This document shows positions 8,729 through 17,409 of a stretch of DNA of 64,000 bases, piece after piece; position 1 is the first letter of the stretch, and each line of letters opens with the position of its first letter. Made by a program: the position numbers and the translations under genes. This stretch comes from FEN-1219 sp963728995 (lineage in GTDB: Bacteria; Pseudomonadota; Gammaproteobacteria; Steroidobacterales; Rariloculaceae): assembly GCA_963728995.1 (NCBI GenBank), contig CAVSMD010000002.1, positions 682,001-746,000 of the forward strand, read 5' to 3'. The notes beneath the pieces are model-generated. The model saw only the letters and a list, made by a program, of their open reading frames with translations, searched no databases and was not told the DNA's origin.

Positions 8729-8985
8729 TCAAGAGCTCGGCGCCGCTTCCCAGCCGCCCCCGAGCGCCTTGTAGATCATCACGACGGCGGTGTTCAAATC
8801 CGTTTCGTTTCCGCGGCCAGTGCGTCCTCGGCCTGGAGCAGCGTGCGCTCCGCGTCGAGCAGGCGCAGGAAGTCGACGGCGCCCTCGCGGTAGCGTACGC
8901 GCGCGAGCTCAGCCGTTTCGCGCGACGCCGCGGCATGGTCAATCAAAGACGCGAGGCGCTGACGCTGCGCATCACAAAAGCACGT
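8729..8985 (-). pseudogene. Remnant of RND-efflux outer-membrane protein (NodT/OprM type)
   Basis: Only the C-terminal end of an outer-membrane channel lipoprotein is present. The frame 9030-8790 gives QRLASLI, then RVRYREGAVDFLRLLDAERTLLQAEDALAAE, a hallmark helix of the TolC/NodT family. A one-base shift near 8800 then moves the continuation to NTAVVMIYKALGGGWE, ending at the TGA at 8729-8731. That is the usual C-terminal end of NodT proteins. The first 350 or so residues are missing and similarity stops at about 8985, exactly where a TetR gene begins on the other strand. It is a dead remnant of a tripartite efflux operon. Confidence 0.7.
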
Positions 8986-9607
8986 TTCTGGCATCTCGCC
9001 GTTCGAGCCCGACTCGGAGTGCGACGACAACGCGTGTGCGCGCGACCGGATCTTCGAAGCAGCGAAAAAGCTCTTCTATAAGTCCGGCATCCGCGGCGTC
9101 AGCGTCGATGCGATCGCCGCCGAGGCCAACACCACGAAAGTCACGCTGTATCGCGTCTACTCGTCGAAGGACGAGCTCATCGTCAAGGTGCTCGAGGAAC
9201 AGGCGCACCGCTGGTCGCAGTGGTTCGACGAGATCGTGGCGCGCCACCCCGGCAAGCCGCGCAAGCAGATCGAAGCATTGTTCGAAGCGTTTCGCGACGA
9301 GCTCACGAGCGATGCCGCCGAGCGCGGCTGCGCAATGGCAAACGCCGCCGTCGAGCTCGAGGAAGATCACCCCGCAAAGCGCGTGATCCGCGAACACAAG
9401 CAGGAAATGGGGAAACGCATGCGAGCGCTCTGTCGCGAGATGCGCGCCAAGCATCCCGATCAGCTCGGTGACTCGCTGATGCTGCTATTTCGCGGTGCGT
9501 TCTCCGCGCGCCTCGTGCACGAGGGTCACGAGCAGATCGCCGTGGTCTACGCCGCGGCGAAGGCTCTGCTCGATTCGGCTTCGCTCGGCGACAACACTTC
9601 CCGCTAG
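8984..9607 (+). pseudogene. TetR-family regulator lacking a start codon
   Basis: The frame ending at 9607 encodes a TetR/AcrR regulator. The N-terminal HTH reads RDRIFEAAKKLFYKSGIRGVSVDAIAAEA and continues TTKVTLYRVYSSKDELI, followed by a helical ligand domain (RGCAMANAAVELEEDHPAK is typical). The frame is open upstream to a TGA at 8960-8962, but between there and 9188 no ATG, GTG or TTG is in frame. Any normal start would exclude the whole HTH. The 5' end therefore appears to have been replaced when it was joined to the efflux-protein remnant on the opposite strand. Initiation at a rare codon such as CTG or ATC cannot be excluded. Confidence 0.7.
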
Positions 9608-9783
9608 CGCGACGCGGGCTCGAGATCCGGACCTGCGGTTGAAACACCTCGAGCGCCGGCTGGCGCCCCGCTCCTGCGTCCAGGTCGAGACGACCCCCGT
9701 GATGCGCGGCACCGTCCATTCGGTCCGGACCCTCGCCGTGCAGCCGGCGTCGAACGCGCGTTCGGATTCGTTTCGCTCGAGCG

Positions 9784-11628
9784 CTAGCGAACCGTGTCGC
9801 CCCAAACGCGGGCAACCAGGTTGGCGAAGCGAGAGTCGTTCCGGACCGGGTCGAAGAACGGATGCACCTTCAGATACTGCATGATGTTGGATTGCTCCGC
9901 GTAAGCTCGCTCCATCCACTCGATGGCCGCATCGGTGTCGCCGAGACCGAGATAAGCGTTCACAAACGCGCCTGACGGGACATACCCGGCCGCGTCCCGT
10001 TCCTTCAGCTCAGCGAGGAGCCGCAGGGCGTCGGCGCGCCGCCCCGAGCGCGCGTAGGCCCTGATGAGCACGCCGGCCGCCGCCGGGCTGCCCTGCGAGA
10101 GGGCGATAGCCCGCTCGAGGAACGGAATCGCCTCCGCGGCGCGCTCACCGACGCTCAGCACGAATCCCAGCTCCGTCAGGGCGTTGGTGTCGTCGGGCTG
10201 GGCCCCGAGCACCGCGCGCAACTCGCGTTCCGCGTCCGCGAAACGCCGGGACTGGAAGAAAATCCAAGCGACGTCGCTACCCGAAACGCTGAGCGGATCG
10301 AGCCCTCGGCCTCGCTCGACCCACGACACCGCTTCTTCCGTCCGCCCCTGACACAACAGCCACGAGGCAAATGCAGCGTTGGCTCGCGCGCTGCTCGGAC
10401 TCAAGTCCAGAGCCCGGCGGTATTCTGCCTCGGCCGCAGCCCACCGCCATATTCTCTGCAGCATGCCTGCGAGCACGACGTGCGCCTCTGCGAGATCGGG
10501 ATCGAGCTCCAACGCTTTGCGAACCGCCTCGATCGCCTTTGGGCGGGTCTCCTCGGGAGGACCGCCCGCGAACACCGTGCCGAGCAAGCCAAAGGCCCGC
10601 GCGAGACCGAGATAGGCGGGGGCGAACGTCGGATCGAGCCTAATTGCATCTTCGAAGTTTCCGACGCCCTCCATGAGTCTGGCGCGGTTCATCTGCTCGT
10701 TGAGAGCAAACCGCCCCTTGAGATAGCTCTCGTAGACTTCGGGCGCAACGCGCCTCTGGGCGGCAAGCCTCTGCCGCTCCTCGCCCGTGACGACCACTTC
10801 GACCTTCTCGGCAATGGCTTGCGAGATCTCACTTTGCAGGGCTAACACGTCCGCGATCTCGCGGTCGTAAGTCTCGGACCAGAAGTGCTCGTCGGTTGCC
10901 GCTCGAATCAGCTGCGCCGTGACGCGAATACGATTGCCGGCCCGCGTAATCGATCCCTCGACGATCGCATCGACCCCAAGCTCACTGCCGATCTGTGGAA
11001 TCGTGAGCTGCTGCGACTCGTTGTAGCGCATCACCGACGTGCGCGAGACGACGCGCAGATGACGGATGCTCGAGAGACGCGCGATGAGCGCATCGGTCAT
11101 TCCGTCGGCGAGATACTGCTGACCGGTGTCTTCGGAGAGGTTCCGGAGCGGCAAAACTGCAAGCGATGTGATCTGCGCCCCGACAACCTCGGCCCGGCTG
11201 CGGTGCACGAGATAGACGACCGTGCACACGGCGAGCACCACAATCCCGGCGCCGAGTAGCGCAAGACGCACATGCGGGCGCTCGCGCTTCGGACGAGCCT
11301 CTCCGATCACCGCAGACGGGTCATGCCGACCGGCGGCGAATCGCTGGGGATCTTCCGCGCCGCCGCCCTGATGGGCCTCGAGCAGCGATCCGCGACGTTC
11401 TCGCCAGGCGTCGAGCTCCGAGCTCAGCGCGTAGACCGAGCCCCGCTTGCTGTGCAGGTGACGATGGACGGGCATGGCCTCGCGGCGTTCCCACCGCTGC
11501 ACGGTGGTCACGTCACGCCTGAGATAGGCAGCGATCGACTTCCACGAGTCCAGCCGTTTGATTGAAGGTGTCTCGGCGGCTGGGCGTGGCCCCGTGAACG
11601 AAGCACACATCGCGTTCTTCTTTCCCAT
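9784..11628 (-). CDS. Membrane-anchored HTH-FlgO-TPR regulator
   Basis: This protein of about 614 residues starts at ATG 11628, or at ATG 11610, which has a purine-rich leader; a longer frame upstream overlaps a gene on the other strand and is discarded. Residues about 20-75 are a small HTH domain (DSWKSIAAYLRRDVTTVQRWERRE, then VYALSSELDAW). One TM segment follows at about 120-140. The FlgO/TolB-N-like domain starts at SLAVLPLRNLSEDT and includes YLADGMTDALIARLS. TPR repeats fill the C-terminal half (e.g. AIRLDPTFAPAYLGLARAF, ALELDPDLAEAHVVLA). The layout resembles CadC-like regulators, with DNA-binding inside and sensing repeats outside. It diverges from the secreted gene at 11851, a plausible target. 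Confidence 0.8.
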   Translation of the reverse strand: MGKKNAMCASFTGPRPAAETPSIKRLDSWKSIAAYLRRDVTTVQRWERREAMPVHRHLHSKRGSVYALSSELDAWRERRGSLLEAHQGGGAEDPQRFAAGRHDPSAVIGEARPKRERPHVRLALLGAGIVVLAVCTVVYLVHRSRAEVVGAQITSLAVLPLRNLSEDTGQQYLADGMTDALIARLSSIRHLRVVSRTSVMRYNESQQLTIPQIGSELGVDAIVEGSITRAGNRIRVTAQLIRAATDEHFWSETYDREIADVLALQSEISQAIAEKVEVVVTGEERQRLAAQRRVAPEVYESYLKGRFALNEQMNRARLMEGVGNFEDAIRLDPTFAPAYLGLARAFGLLGTVFAGGPPEETRPKAIEAVRKALELDPDLAEAHVVLAGMLQRIWRWAAAEAEYRRALDLSPSSARANAAFASWLLCQGRTEEAVSWVERGRGLDPLSVSGSDVAWIFFQSRRFADAERELRAVLGAQPDDTNALTELGFVLSVGERAAEAIPFLERAIALSQGSPAAAGVLIRAYARSGRRADALRLLAELKERDAAGYVPSGAFVNAYLGLGDTDAAIEWMERAYAEQSNIMQYLKVHPFFDPVRNDSRFANLVARVWGDTVR

Positions 11629-11850
11629 CGGACCAGCCGCCCCGATTCTACTCGTCGATCCGCAGACGGCGAAAGACGGCGTTTGCGGGCGTGCGGGCCG
11701 ATGCGGTCTCTTGCCGTTTGCAACCTCGCGGCATTCCTTCGAATGATGCTCCGCACCCGCTCGCCGCCGTCTTAAGGGGTGAATCGGTGTTGTCGGGAAC
11801 CGCTTCGACGCTCCCGGCGCGAACTGCGTTATTAAAACTGGGAGATTTCG

Positions 11851-12498
11851 ATGAAATACATGACGTTGACGGCAGGCGGCATCGCAATCTTGGTCTGCGG
11901 ATTGGGCTTCGGCGGGTCGACCTCCTCCCTGGCAGACGACCGCTTCGCACCCTTCCGCACACCCGTTCATTTCGACGGATTGTTGAACGACCATACTCCC
12001 GCGAGCGTCAAGAACGGCCCGTACGAGATGCACGGCACGTGGTCGTTGGACCTTCGGGAACGCGGCGGCGCGGCGCAGTTCTCGGCGTCGATGGACATGC
12101 AGACGACTGACGCGGGGAACATAGATCAGAACGACCCAACCACGCGCGGTGCTCACACTCACCACATCAGCATGACCGGTGTGGTCACCAACACGTGGGA
12201 TACGAGCTGCCCCGCGTTCAGCCCCGCGGTCACTGGCGGCTTCGTCGTCACGGGGAACGCCCACGTCACCGGAAACGGAGGCCCCGCGCCCTTCGGGAAC
12301 CCGACGCCGCTAACCGTATGCGTGCTTGGCGTCGCGAATGCCGCGCCGGGAACAGCGCACGTCAAATACTCGAACATCACGCTGACGTTCACAACACCCG
12401 CGAGCGGCCATTTCGGCCCCCAGGCCGTCCACGGTGTGGTCACGAGATGCGTCGGGCAGTGGGACTTCCCGGCAGATGACTGCACCCTGCAACGGTAA
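11851..12498 (+). CDS. Secreted protein of unknown function
   Basis: This 215-residue protein has an N-terminal signal peptide (about residues 1-28, ending SLA). I do not recognise a family. The mature part is rich in Thr, Gly and beta-prone stretches (GTWSLDLRERGG, SASMDMQTTD, HTHHISMTGVV, FVVTGNAHVTGNGG) with a few cysteines (DTSCPAF, VCVLG, RCVGQW, DDCTLQR), suggesting an extracytoplasmic beta-sandwich with disulfides. GGGAG precedes the ATG at a good distance. It is divergent from the HTH-FlgO-TPR regulator and is followed on the same strand by a dihaem protein 31-55 bases later, so these two may form an operon. Confidence 0.7.
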   Translation: MKYMTLTAGGIAILVCGLGFGGSTSSLADDRFAPFRTPVHFDGLLNDHTPASVKNGPYEMHGTWSLDLRERGGAAQFSASMDMQTTDAGNIDQNDPTTRGAHTHHISMTGVVTNTWDTSCPAFSPAVTGGFVVTGNAHVTGNGGPAPFGNPTPLTVCVLGVANAAPGTAHVKYSNITLTFTTPASGHFGPQAVHGVVTRCVGQWDFPADDCTLQR

Positions 12499-12553
12499 AG
12501 TGCCGCAGCAACGGACGCACGCCGGGCGTATGCCGGTGGACCGCGCGGTCGGC

Positions 12554-14224
12554 ATGAGCAGCCTGCACACTCGAAATCGGTGTCTCGCCCTTTGCGCCGC
12601 ACTTGCCGTCGTCGCGCCCGATCTCAGCGACGCTCAGCTCGCCGATTGCTCGCAAATCGATCAAGGCCACCACGTCGACGCGCCGGGCGGTTGCATCGCG
12701 AAGTCGCTGTCGCAGCAAGTCGGGCCCGGCCAAGGCGACGCGAGCACGCCTTGGTCGGCGGAATATCTCATCAAGCGCGATCCTGCGCGCGCTATCCGCC
12801 GCGGCCGGCAGCTGTTCCAACGGAAATACACCGTCCAAGAGGGTCTTGGTCCGCGCGTGAGCGCGGCAGCCAACGGCGACATTACTCTCGTGCGACGCTT
12901 CGGCGCCGGGCTCTCCGACAGTTGCGCCGCGTGCCACGGCCGGCCGCGCGGAGCGGCCGGCCACGGCGGCGACGTCGCGACGTTCCCGGACAGCCGTGAC
13001 GCGCCGCATCTGTTCGGTCTCGGTCTGATCGAAATGCTGGCGGACGAGATGACGGCCGATCTGCGAAGCATCCGCGCTCAAGCGCTCGAGGAGGTTCGGG
13101 GCCCGCGTGCCGCGGGGATCGCCGGCGCCACTGCGCACCGGCCACAACCGCCGCGGCCGACCGTGCTGACGCGCTCGCTCGTGAGCAAGGGCGTGAACTT
13201 TGGGCGCATCATGGTGTTTGCCGACGGCCGCGTCGATACTTCGTTCGTGCGCGGCGTCGATCCCGACCTGCGCGTGAAACCGTTCCTGCATCAAGGCGTA
13301 ACCGCGTCGATTCGCGAGTTCGTGGTCGGCGCATTGCAGGCCGAGATGGGCTTACAGGCGTGGGACCCCGTGCTTTGCGCCGTCACGGACCCGTTGAATC
13401 CCATCGCGCGGACGAGCGTGGCCGGCTTTTCGTACGATCCGGCGCTCGACGAGTTCGAACGCCCGCCGGTGTGTGCGCCCGTCGAGGACGGGGACGCAGA
13501 CGGCGTGGCGGGCGAGATCGATCCCGCGATCGTCGACTATCTCGAGTTCTATCTCCTGAACTACTTCAAGCCCGCGCAATACCGCGTGACGCGGAGGGCC
13601 GCCGAGGGCTCCGCGCTGATTGAGCGCGTGGGCTGCACGTCGTGCCACGTGCGCGATCTCGAGATCCGCAAAGACCGACGAGTGGCTGATGTGGAGACCG
13701 TCTACGATCCCGAGCACGGCATATTCAACGAACTATTCGCAACCGTGTATCCGCTGTTCACGCAGGTCGCGGACGGCGACGCGTACCCGCAGCTCGTCCC
13801 GGCCGGCGGGCGGTTCGTGGTCGAGAACATCTTCACCGATCTCAAGCGCCACGACCTCGGCCCGGCCTTCCACGAGCGCGATTTCGACGGCTCGAGAATC
13901 ACCATGCACGTGACGGAGCCACTTTGGGGCGTCGGTACCACGGCTCCGTACGGCCACGACGGTCGCAGCGTCACACTCGACGCGGTGATCCGCCGTCATG
14001 GCGGTGAGGCGGAACGCGTGACGCAGGCATATCGCGCGCTCGGCCAAGACGCGCAGAGCATGATTATCGAGTTCCTGCAAACCCTCGTGCTGTTCCCTCC
14101 CGACGATACGGCGTCGAACCTGAATCCCGGGAACCCAGGCAGCGAGGATCCGCAGAATCCAGGGAACCACGGCAGCATCAACCTCGGTCTGCTATTCCAG
14201 GTGGGGTACGAGGGAGCCGAATAG
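12554..14224 (+). CDS. DHOR-type dihaem c oxidoreductase (putative thiol oxidoreductase)
   Basis: This secreted protein of about 556 residues has a signal peptide and two CXXCH haem-binding motifs, CAACH at about residue 124 and CTSCH at about 361. The C-terminal part (LKRHDLGPAFHERDFDG, PLWGVGTTAPYGHDGRS, RHGGEAERVTQAYRAL) matches the di-haem oxidoreductase/putative peroxidase family (DHOR, DUF1111-like). Such proteins are periplasmic electron-transfer enzymes with poorly known substrates. An alternative ATG at 12530 would add eight residues; neither has a strong ribosome-binding site. The C terminus has Asn/Pro/Gly repeats (NPGNPGSEDPQNPGN), probably a flexible tail. It probably shares an operon with the upstream secreted gene. 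Confidence 0.78.
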   Translation: MSSLHTRNRCLALCAALAVVAPDLSDAQLADCSQIDQGHHVDAPGGCIAKSLSQQVGPGQGDASTPWSAEYLIKRDPARAIRRGRQLFQRKYTVQEGLGPRVSAAANGDITLVRRFGAGLSDSCAACHGRPRGAAGHGGDVATFPDSRDAPHLFGLGLIEMLADEMTADLRSIRAQALEEVRGPRAAGIAGATAHRPQPPRPTVLTRSLVSKGVNFGRIMVFADGRVDTSFVRGVDPDLRVKPFLHQGVTASIREFVVGALQAEMGLQAWDPVLCAVTDPLNPIARTSVAGFSYDPALDEFERPPVCAPVEDGDADGVAGEIDPAIVDYLEFYLLNYFKPAQYRVTRRAAEGSALIERVGCTSCHVRDLEIRKDRRVADVETVYDPEHGIFNELFATVYPLFTQVADGDAYPQLVPAGGRFVVENIFTDLKRHDLGPAFHERDFDGSRITMHVTEPLWGVGTTAPYGHDGRSVTLDAVIRRHGGEAERVTQAYRALGQDAQSMIIEFLQTLVLFPPDDTASNLNPGNPGSEDPQNPGNHGSINLGLLFQVGYEGAE

Positions 14225-14351
14225 TACGGCTTTCGTGGCAAGATTTCGTCCGCTAACCGCGCAGCCCCCTCCACCATGTGCCGCGCACCGCAGCTCGGGT
14301 AGCAGAAGCGGCGCTTGCAGATGTCCTATTAGCTTGTCACCAACGCCTTTT

Positions 14352-14879
14352 TTACTTTTCCATAAATGATTCGCGTGGAACGTAGGCATAGGTTACGAGT
14401 ACGCGCTTCTTGATTTTCCACTGACCGTCAAGTTTCACGAATTCGACATGGTCAGTCCCCTGCTCGCTCGGTATGGGGGCCTTATTTGGGGCAGTGCTGG
14501 TCATGCCAGTAAAAATCGCATCCATGACCGCCGTATCGCCGGTGACGCGGATCATTGGATTACCCAATAGCATCACGAATTTGGGTCGATCTTGATCGGC
14601 ATTTTCGGGCGGACGGTACTCGGCTTGAATTGCCGCCCAACCTTTCACCACGTGGGTTCCCACGTTGAATTCGCCGTCCTCGGCCCAGTATTTTTTGATG
14701 TCGTGACCTTCCTCGGTTGAGAACGCCCAGTAATATTCGATCATCATGTCTTCGATCTGGATACGGTCCAAAAGCGTATTCTGGGTTGTCATGCCTTCGG
14801 CGGCTTTGGCCTGCGGCAATAGAGCCACTGCCAAAACCATACCCATTAAACCACCCATTAGTGCTCTAAAAGTCATCAT
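14352..14879 (-). CDS. Secreted SnoaL-like (NTF2-fold) protein
   Basis: This 175-residue protein has a signal peptide (MMTFRALMGGLMGMVLAVALLPQAKA) and one SnoaL-like domain: RIQIEDMMIEYYWAFSTEEG, YWAEDGEF, a mid-strand TGDTAVMDAIFTGM and the closing strand DGQWKIKKRVLVTYAY. NTF2-fold proteins of this group are small enzymes or binding proteins, including cyclases and dehydratases; no catalytic residues can be assigned. AAGGAGTAAGACG precedes the ATG. Base composition is clearly different, with sampled lines near 48-50% GC against about 60-70% next door. Together with A/T-ending codons this suggests recent transfer from a lower-GC donor. It stands alone between convergent and unrelated genes. 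Confidence 0.82.
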   Translation of the reverse strand: MMTFRALMGGLMGMVLAVALLPQAKAAEGMTTQNTLLDRIQIEDMMIEYYWAFSTEEGHDIKKYWAEDGEFNVGTHVVKGWAAIQAEYRPPENADQDRPKFVMLLGNPMIRVTGDTAVMDAIFTGMTSTAPNKAPIPSEQGTDHVEFVKLDGQWKIKKRVLVTYAYVPRESFMEK

Positions 14880-15025
14880 CGTCTTACTCCTTGTCTTTCG
14901 TGCCGATCCGAGCCCACGTGGCTCGCAACTCGCGGACCAAGCGCTTTCTGGGAGACAGAGCGCTCCGAATCTGATGGAGCGTGAATCTCAGATCGAAGAG
15001 GAGCCTCATGCGTGCGACGTGTGGA

Positions 15026-16426
15026 CTACCGCGGCGCGATCCGAAAGGTCCTCGGATCCGGCGGAATCACCGACCGCTCCCTGGGGCGGCGGACCTGCGG
15101 AACCCAGTCGTACGGCACGCGATACGCGCGAAACATGGCGTGTCTCGTGCTATCCGTTTTGCCGAAGTAGGGGCTTACGTACTCCCAGACGATCTCCCGC
15201 TCGGGCGTGAGCTCGAATACGCGCCCATCCGCGCCCTCGGTGATCAACGTGTTGCCGTTCGGCAGGCGCTGCGCGGCGCCCACGTAGTGACTGAAGAACT
15301 GGAAATGCTCGGTGCCGGGAATCGAGTATTCCCAAACCTTCTCGAAGGTCACGGGATTGACCTCGAGCACGCGCGTGTAGTCGCGCCGCGCGACGCCGAG
15401 GCCGTTGGGTGCGGCGGGCGTGCCGACGCCGTAGCCGGCCGAGCCGCCGTTGTCGAATACGAGCAAATTGCCCGCCCCCGGCAGACCAGCGGGAATGATG
15501 TGCGCATGATGCTGGCCGATGATTTGCCCGAGCTTCGCGAGCGCCGGATCTTCCCGATAGTCGGGTCCCATGCGCCACACGACATGGCCCGCGCGATCGA
15601 CGATCATGATGATGCTCGCCTCGCGCATGCTGATCAGCACGTTCTCCGGGTTGAAGCGCGCGTCGCCGCCGTCGAACCAGCGGTTCGGCCCGACGTAGGA
15701 GGCCGCGTTCACGTGCAGCCAGTCTGCGCTTTGGCGCACTGCGCTGAACTGGAGGGAACGATGGATCGCGTTTCTCGCATCGGGCGAGAATCCGAACTCG
15801 TCCACGTGATCGCTGGCGAGCCAATCCCAAAGCACCTCGCCCGTCCACGACACCTCGAGCAGGTAATCGTCCTCGAGGAGTTTGTCGGAGATCTCGGGTT
15901 TCGTGACGTTCTTGTGCGCGACGATCAGCGTGCGGCCGCGGTCGACGAGCGGCAGCGCGCCCGGCGCGTAATAGCCGACGGAGCTGCCCTCGCGTTGCCA
16001 ATCGTGGTGCTGGCGCGCCGCCCAAACGAGATCGCCGTTGCGCAGAGTGACTTGCTCGGTTCGGTCGAACCGCCAGACCTCTTTGCCGTCCCAGTCGAGC
16101 TCCCGCAATGCGACCGACTCTTGATGCGGGGCCCGTAGCGTCGTGCCGCCCATGATGTAGCCGCCGGGCAGAATCCTGAACGGGCCCGGCATGGCATTGA
16201 TCTCGGGCCAGTGGCGCACGACATTGCCGTTCATGTCGAGCAGCACGGCGCCTTGCTCGTCGACCGTGTCGATGAGCGTGTAGCCGCTCCACGTCTTGTC
16301 GGGTTTGAAGATCGTCGTGCCGACCGGGTACACGGTCGGGGCGGCTTCCGTTCGCTCGGGCAGCGCGCCGAGCGAGAGTCCAACGATGACGGCGGCCGCC
16401 GCTGCCGGTGCGATACGTTTCTTCAC
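15026..16426 (-). CDS. Aryl-sulfate sulfotransferase family protein (secreted)
   Basis: This 466-residue protein starts at GTG 16426, which has GGGGGAG a few bases upstream. It has a signal peptide to about residue 28. The rest is a beta-propeller of the ASST/arylsulfotransferase type, with repeats such as GYTLIDTVDEQGAVLLDMNGNVV, PGGYIMGGTT, LREL-DWDGKEVWRF, QHHDWQREG and GHVVWRMGPDY, and the HHAHIIP segment. Classical ASST transfers sulfate between phenols in the periplasm. The active histidines in this branch are not certain, so sulfotransferase activity is a family-level inference. It stands between the SnoaL-like gene and a small unknown gene, both on the same strand. Confidence 0.78.
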   Translation of the reverse strand: MKKRIAPAAAAAVIVGLSLGALPERTEAAPTVYPVGTTIFKPDKTWSGYTLIDTVDEQGAVLLDMNGNVVRHWPEINAMPGPFRILPGGYIMGGTTLRAPHQESVALRELDWDGKEVWRFDRTEQVTLRNGDLVWAARQHHDWQREGSSVGYYAPGALPLVDRGRTLIVAHKNVTKPEISDKLLEDDYLLEVSWTGEVLWDWLASDHVDEFGFSPDARNAIHRSLQFSAVRQSADWLHVNAASYVGPNRWFDGGDARFNPENVLISMREASIIMIVDRAGHVVWRMGPDYREDPALAKLGQIIGQHHAHIIPAGLPGAGNLLVFDNGGSAGYGVGTPAAPNGLGVARRDYTRVLEVNPVTFEKVWEYSIPGTEHFQFFSHYVGAAQRLPNGNTLITEGADGRVFELTPEREIVWEYVSPYFGKTDSTRHAMFRAYRVPYDWVPQVRRPRERSVIPPDPRTFRIAPR

Positions 16427-16511
16427 GAACTCCCCCTTTCCTCGCGGTATGCGCGCGAGGCGCCCCTCGGCCAGCTTAGCAGGTCGAGAGGCGCGCCTCC
16501 TTGGAGCTCTA

Positions 16512-16958
16512 CTAGTTCGGCTGGTAGTTGAGATCCGGCCGCGTGCGGGCCAACACCATGTCGAACCCGCCGATGGCCTTGCTCATCGACTCGTTGAGTA
16601 GCGCACCCTCTTGCGCGCCGAAGTGCTGCATCACTCGCTGCTGCACACCCGGCCCCGGCGAGTCGAGCTCGGCCCAGGAGTAGTAGAAGACCACCGTGCG
16701 AGGCCCAGCGGCGCCGACCGCCGGCAGTGCCGTCTGGAAATACGACTTCGGCGCTACGGCCATGCTCGCTTCGGGGCTCTTGCGCGTACCTTCCAAGTAC
16801 TGCGCCTGCATGCCTGGGTTGATCGAGATGTGGAACACCCCAATGGCCACGGGTGGCGCGCTCTTCGCGCCCGGCGCCGGAACATGACTTAACTCCGGCT
16901 GCGGACGATAGAAGGCCGAGCTCGTCGAGCTGTCCGGCGAATGGTTTGACTCGTTCAT
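16512..16958 (-). CDS. Conserved hypothetical protein, 148 aa
   Basis: This 148-residue protein starts at an ATG with a good leader (AGGGGAATCA). No signal peptide or membrane segment is visible. The N-terminal 35 residues are Ser/Pro-rich and probably disordered. The folded part (VAIGVFHISINPGMQAQYLEG, then AGPRTVVFYYSWAELDSPGPGVQQRVMQHFGAQEGALLNES) has the alternating beta-alpha feel of a dimeric alpha/beta-barrel (NIPSNAP/ABM-like), but I cannot confirm it. It lies 85 bases upstream of the arylsulfotransferase gene on the same strand and may be co-transcribed with it. Confidence 0.6.
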   Translation of the reverse strand: MNESNHSPDSSTSSAFYRPQPELSHVPAPGAKSAPPVAIGVFHISINPGMQAQYLEGTRKSPEASMAVAPKSYFQTALPAVGAAGPRTVVFYYSWAELDSPGPGVQQRVMQHFGAQEGALLNESMSKAIGGFDMVLARTRPDLNYQPN

Positions 16959-17028
16959 TGATTCCCCTGAATTGATATGCGAAGGCAGGCTTTTCGCGAG
17001 AAACGCCCGTAGCTCTTAGCTTTCAGGT

Positions 17029-17385
17029 TTGGCCGTGAAATGGCCCCGTCGCGGCGTGAAACGAGGTGAAACGCGCCTGAACGAGCTGCATGCGGTGGGA
17101 CGTAGCGCGGCCAATTCTGCCACACGCGCCCTGGATGCAGCTGAACATGGCCGAGGCGACCCGCGTCGATTCACAACGCTGTTCCACAACTGGTCGAACG
17201 CCTACTATCAATATCGGAACGGAACCTTGGAGCAGGAGCAGTGGGCGCCGCACTTGCGCGAAGCGGAGCGGAACGCGGGCTATCTCGTGGTCCGCGCGGT
17301 CTGGGCGGATCGGAGCCTCGTGTACGACGATTCGTTCCGGCAGCTCCTGGACGGCTCGATCGCCGAGGCGAAAACGCGTGAGTGA
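17029..17385 (+). pseudogene. Truncated paralogue of the 19887 protein
   Basis: This short frame, 118 residues at most, has a C-terminal 75-residue part (RRFTTLFHNWSNAYYQYRNGTLEQEQW, then RAVWADRSLVYDDSFRQLLDGSIAE) resembling the second half of the protein encoded at 19887, where the equivalent segment reads VREYAWFQYKNGVMDEAALHSYMAPMVRW. The membrane-anchored first half of that family is absent and the first 40 residues here are Arg-rich and unconvincing. I regard it as a 5'-truncated relic. It lies just upstream of the SUMF1-type gene (25 bases). A functional short protein is possible but less likely. Confidence 0.45.
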
Positions 17386-17409
17386 AGCAACAATCAGGAG
17401 TCCTCGACC

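Noticed and set aside
11629..12264. N-terminal extension of the HTH-FlgO-TPR regulator
   Set aside because: The frame stays open but overlaps the start region and body of the secreted gene on the opposite strand, and the translated sequence has no domain. The HTH domain begins just after 11628.
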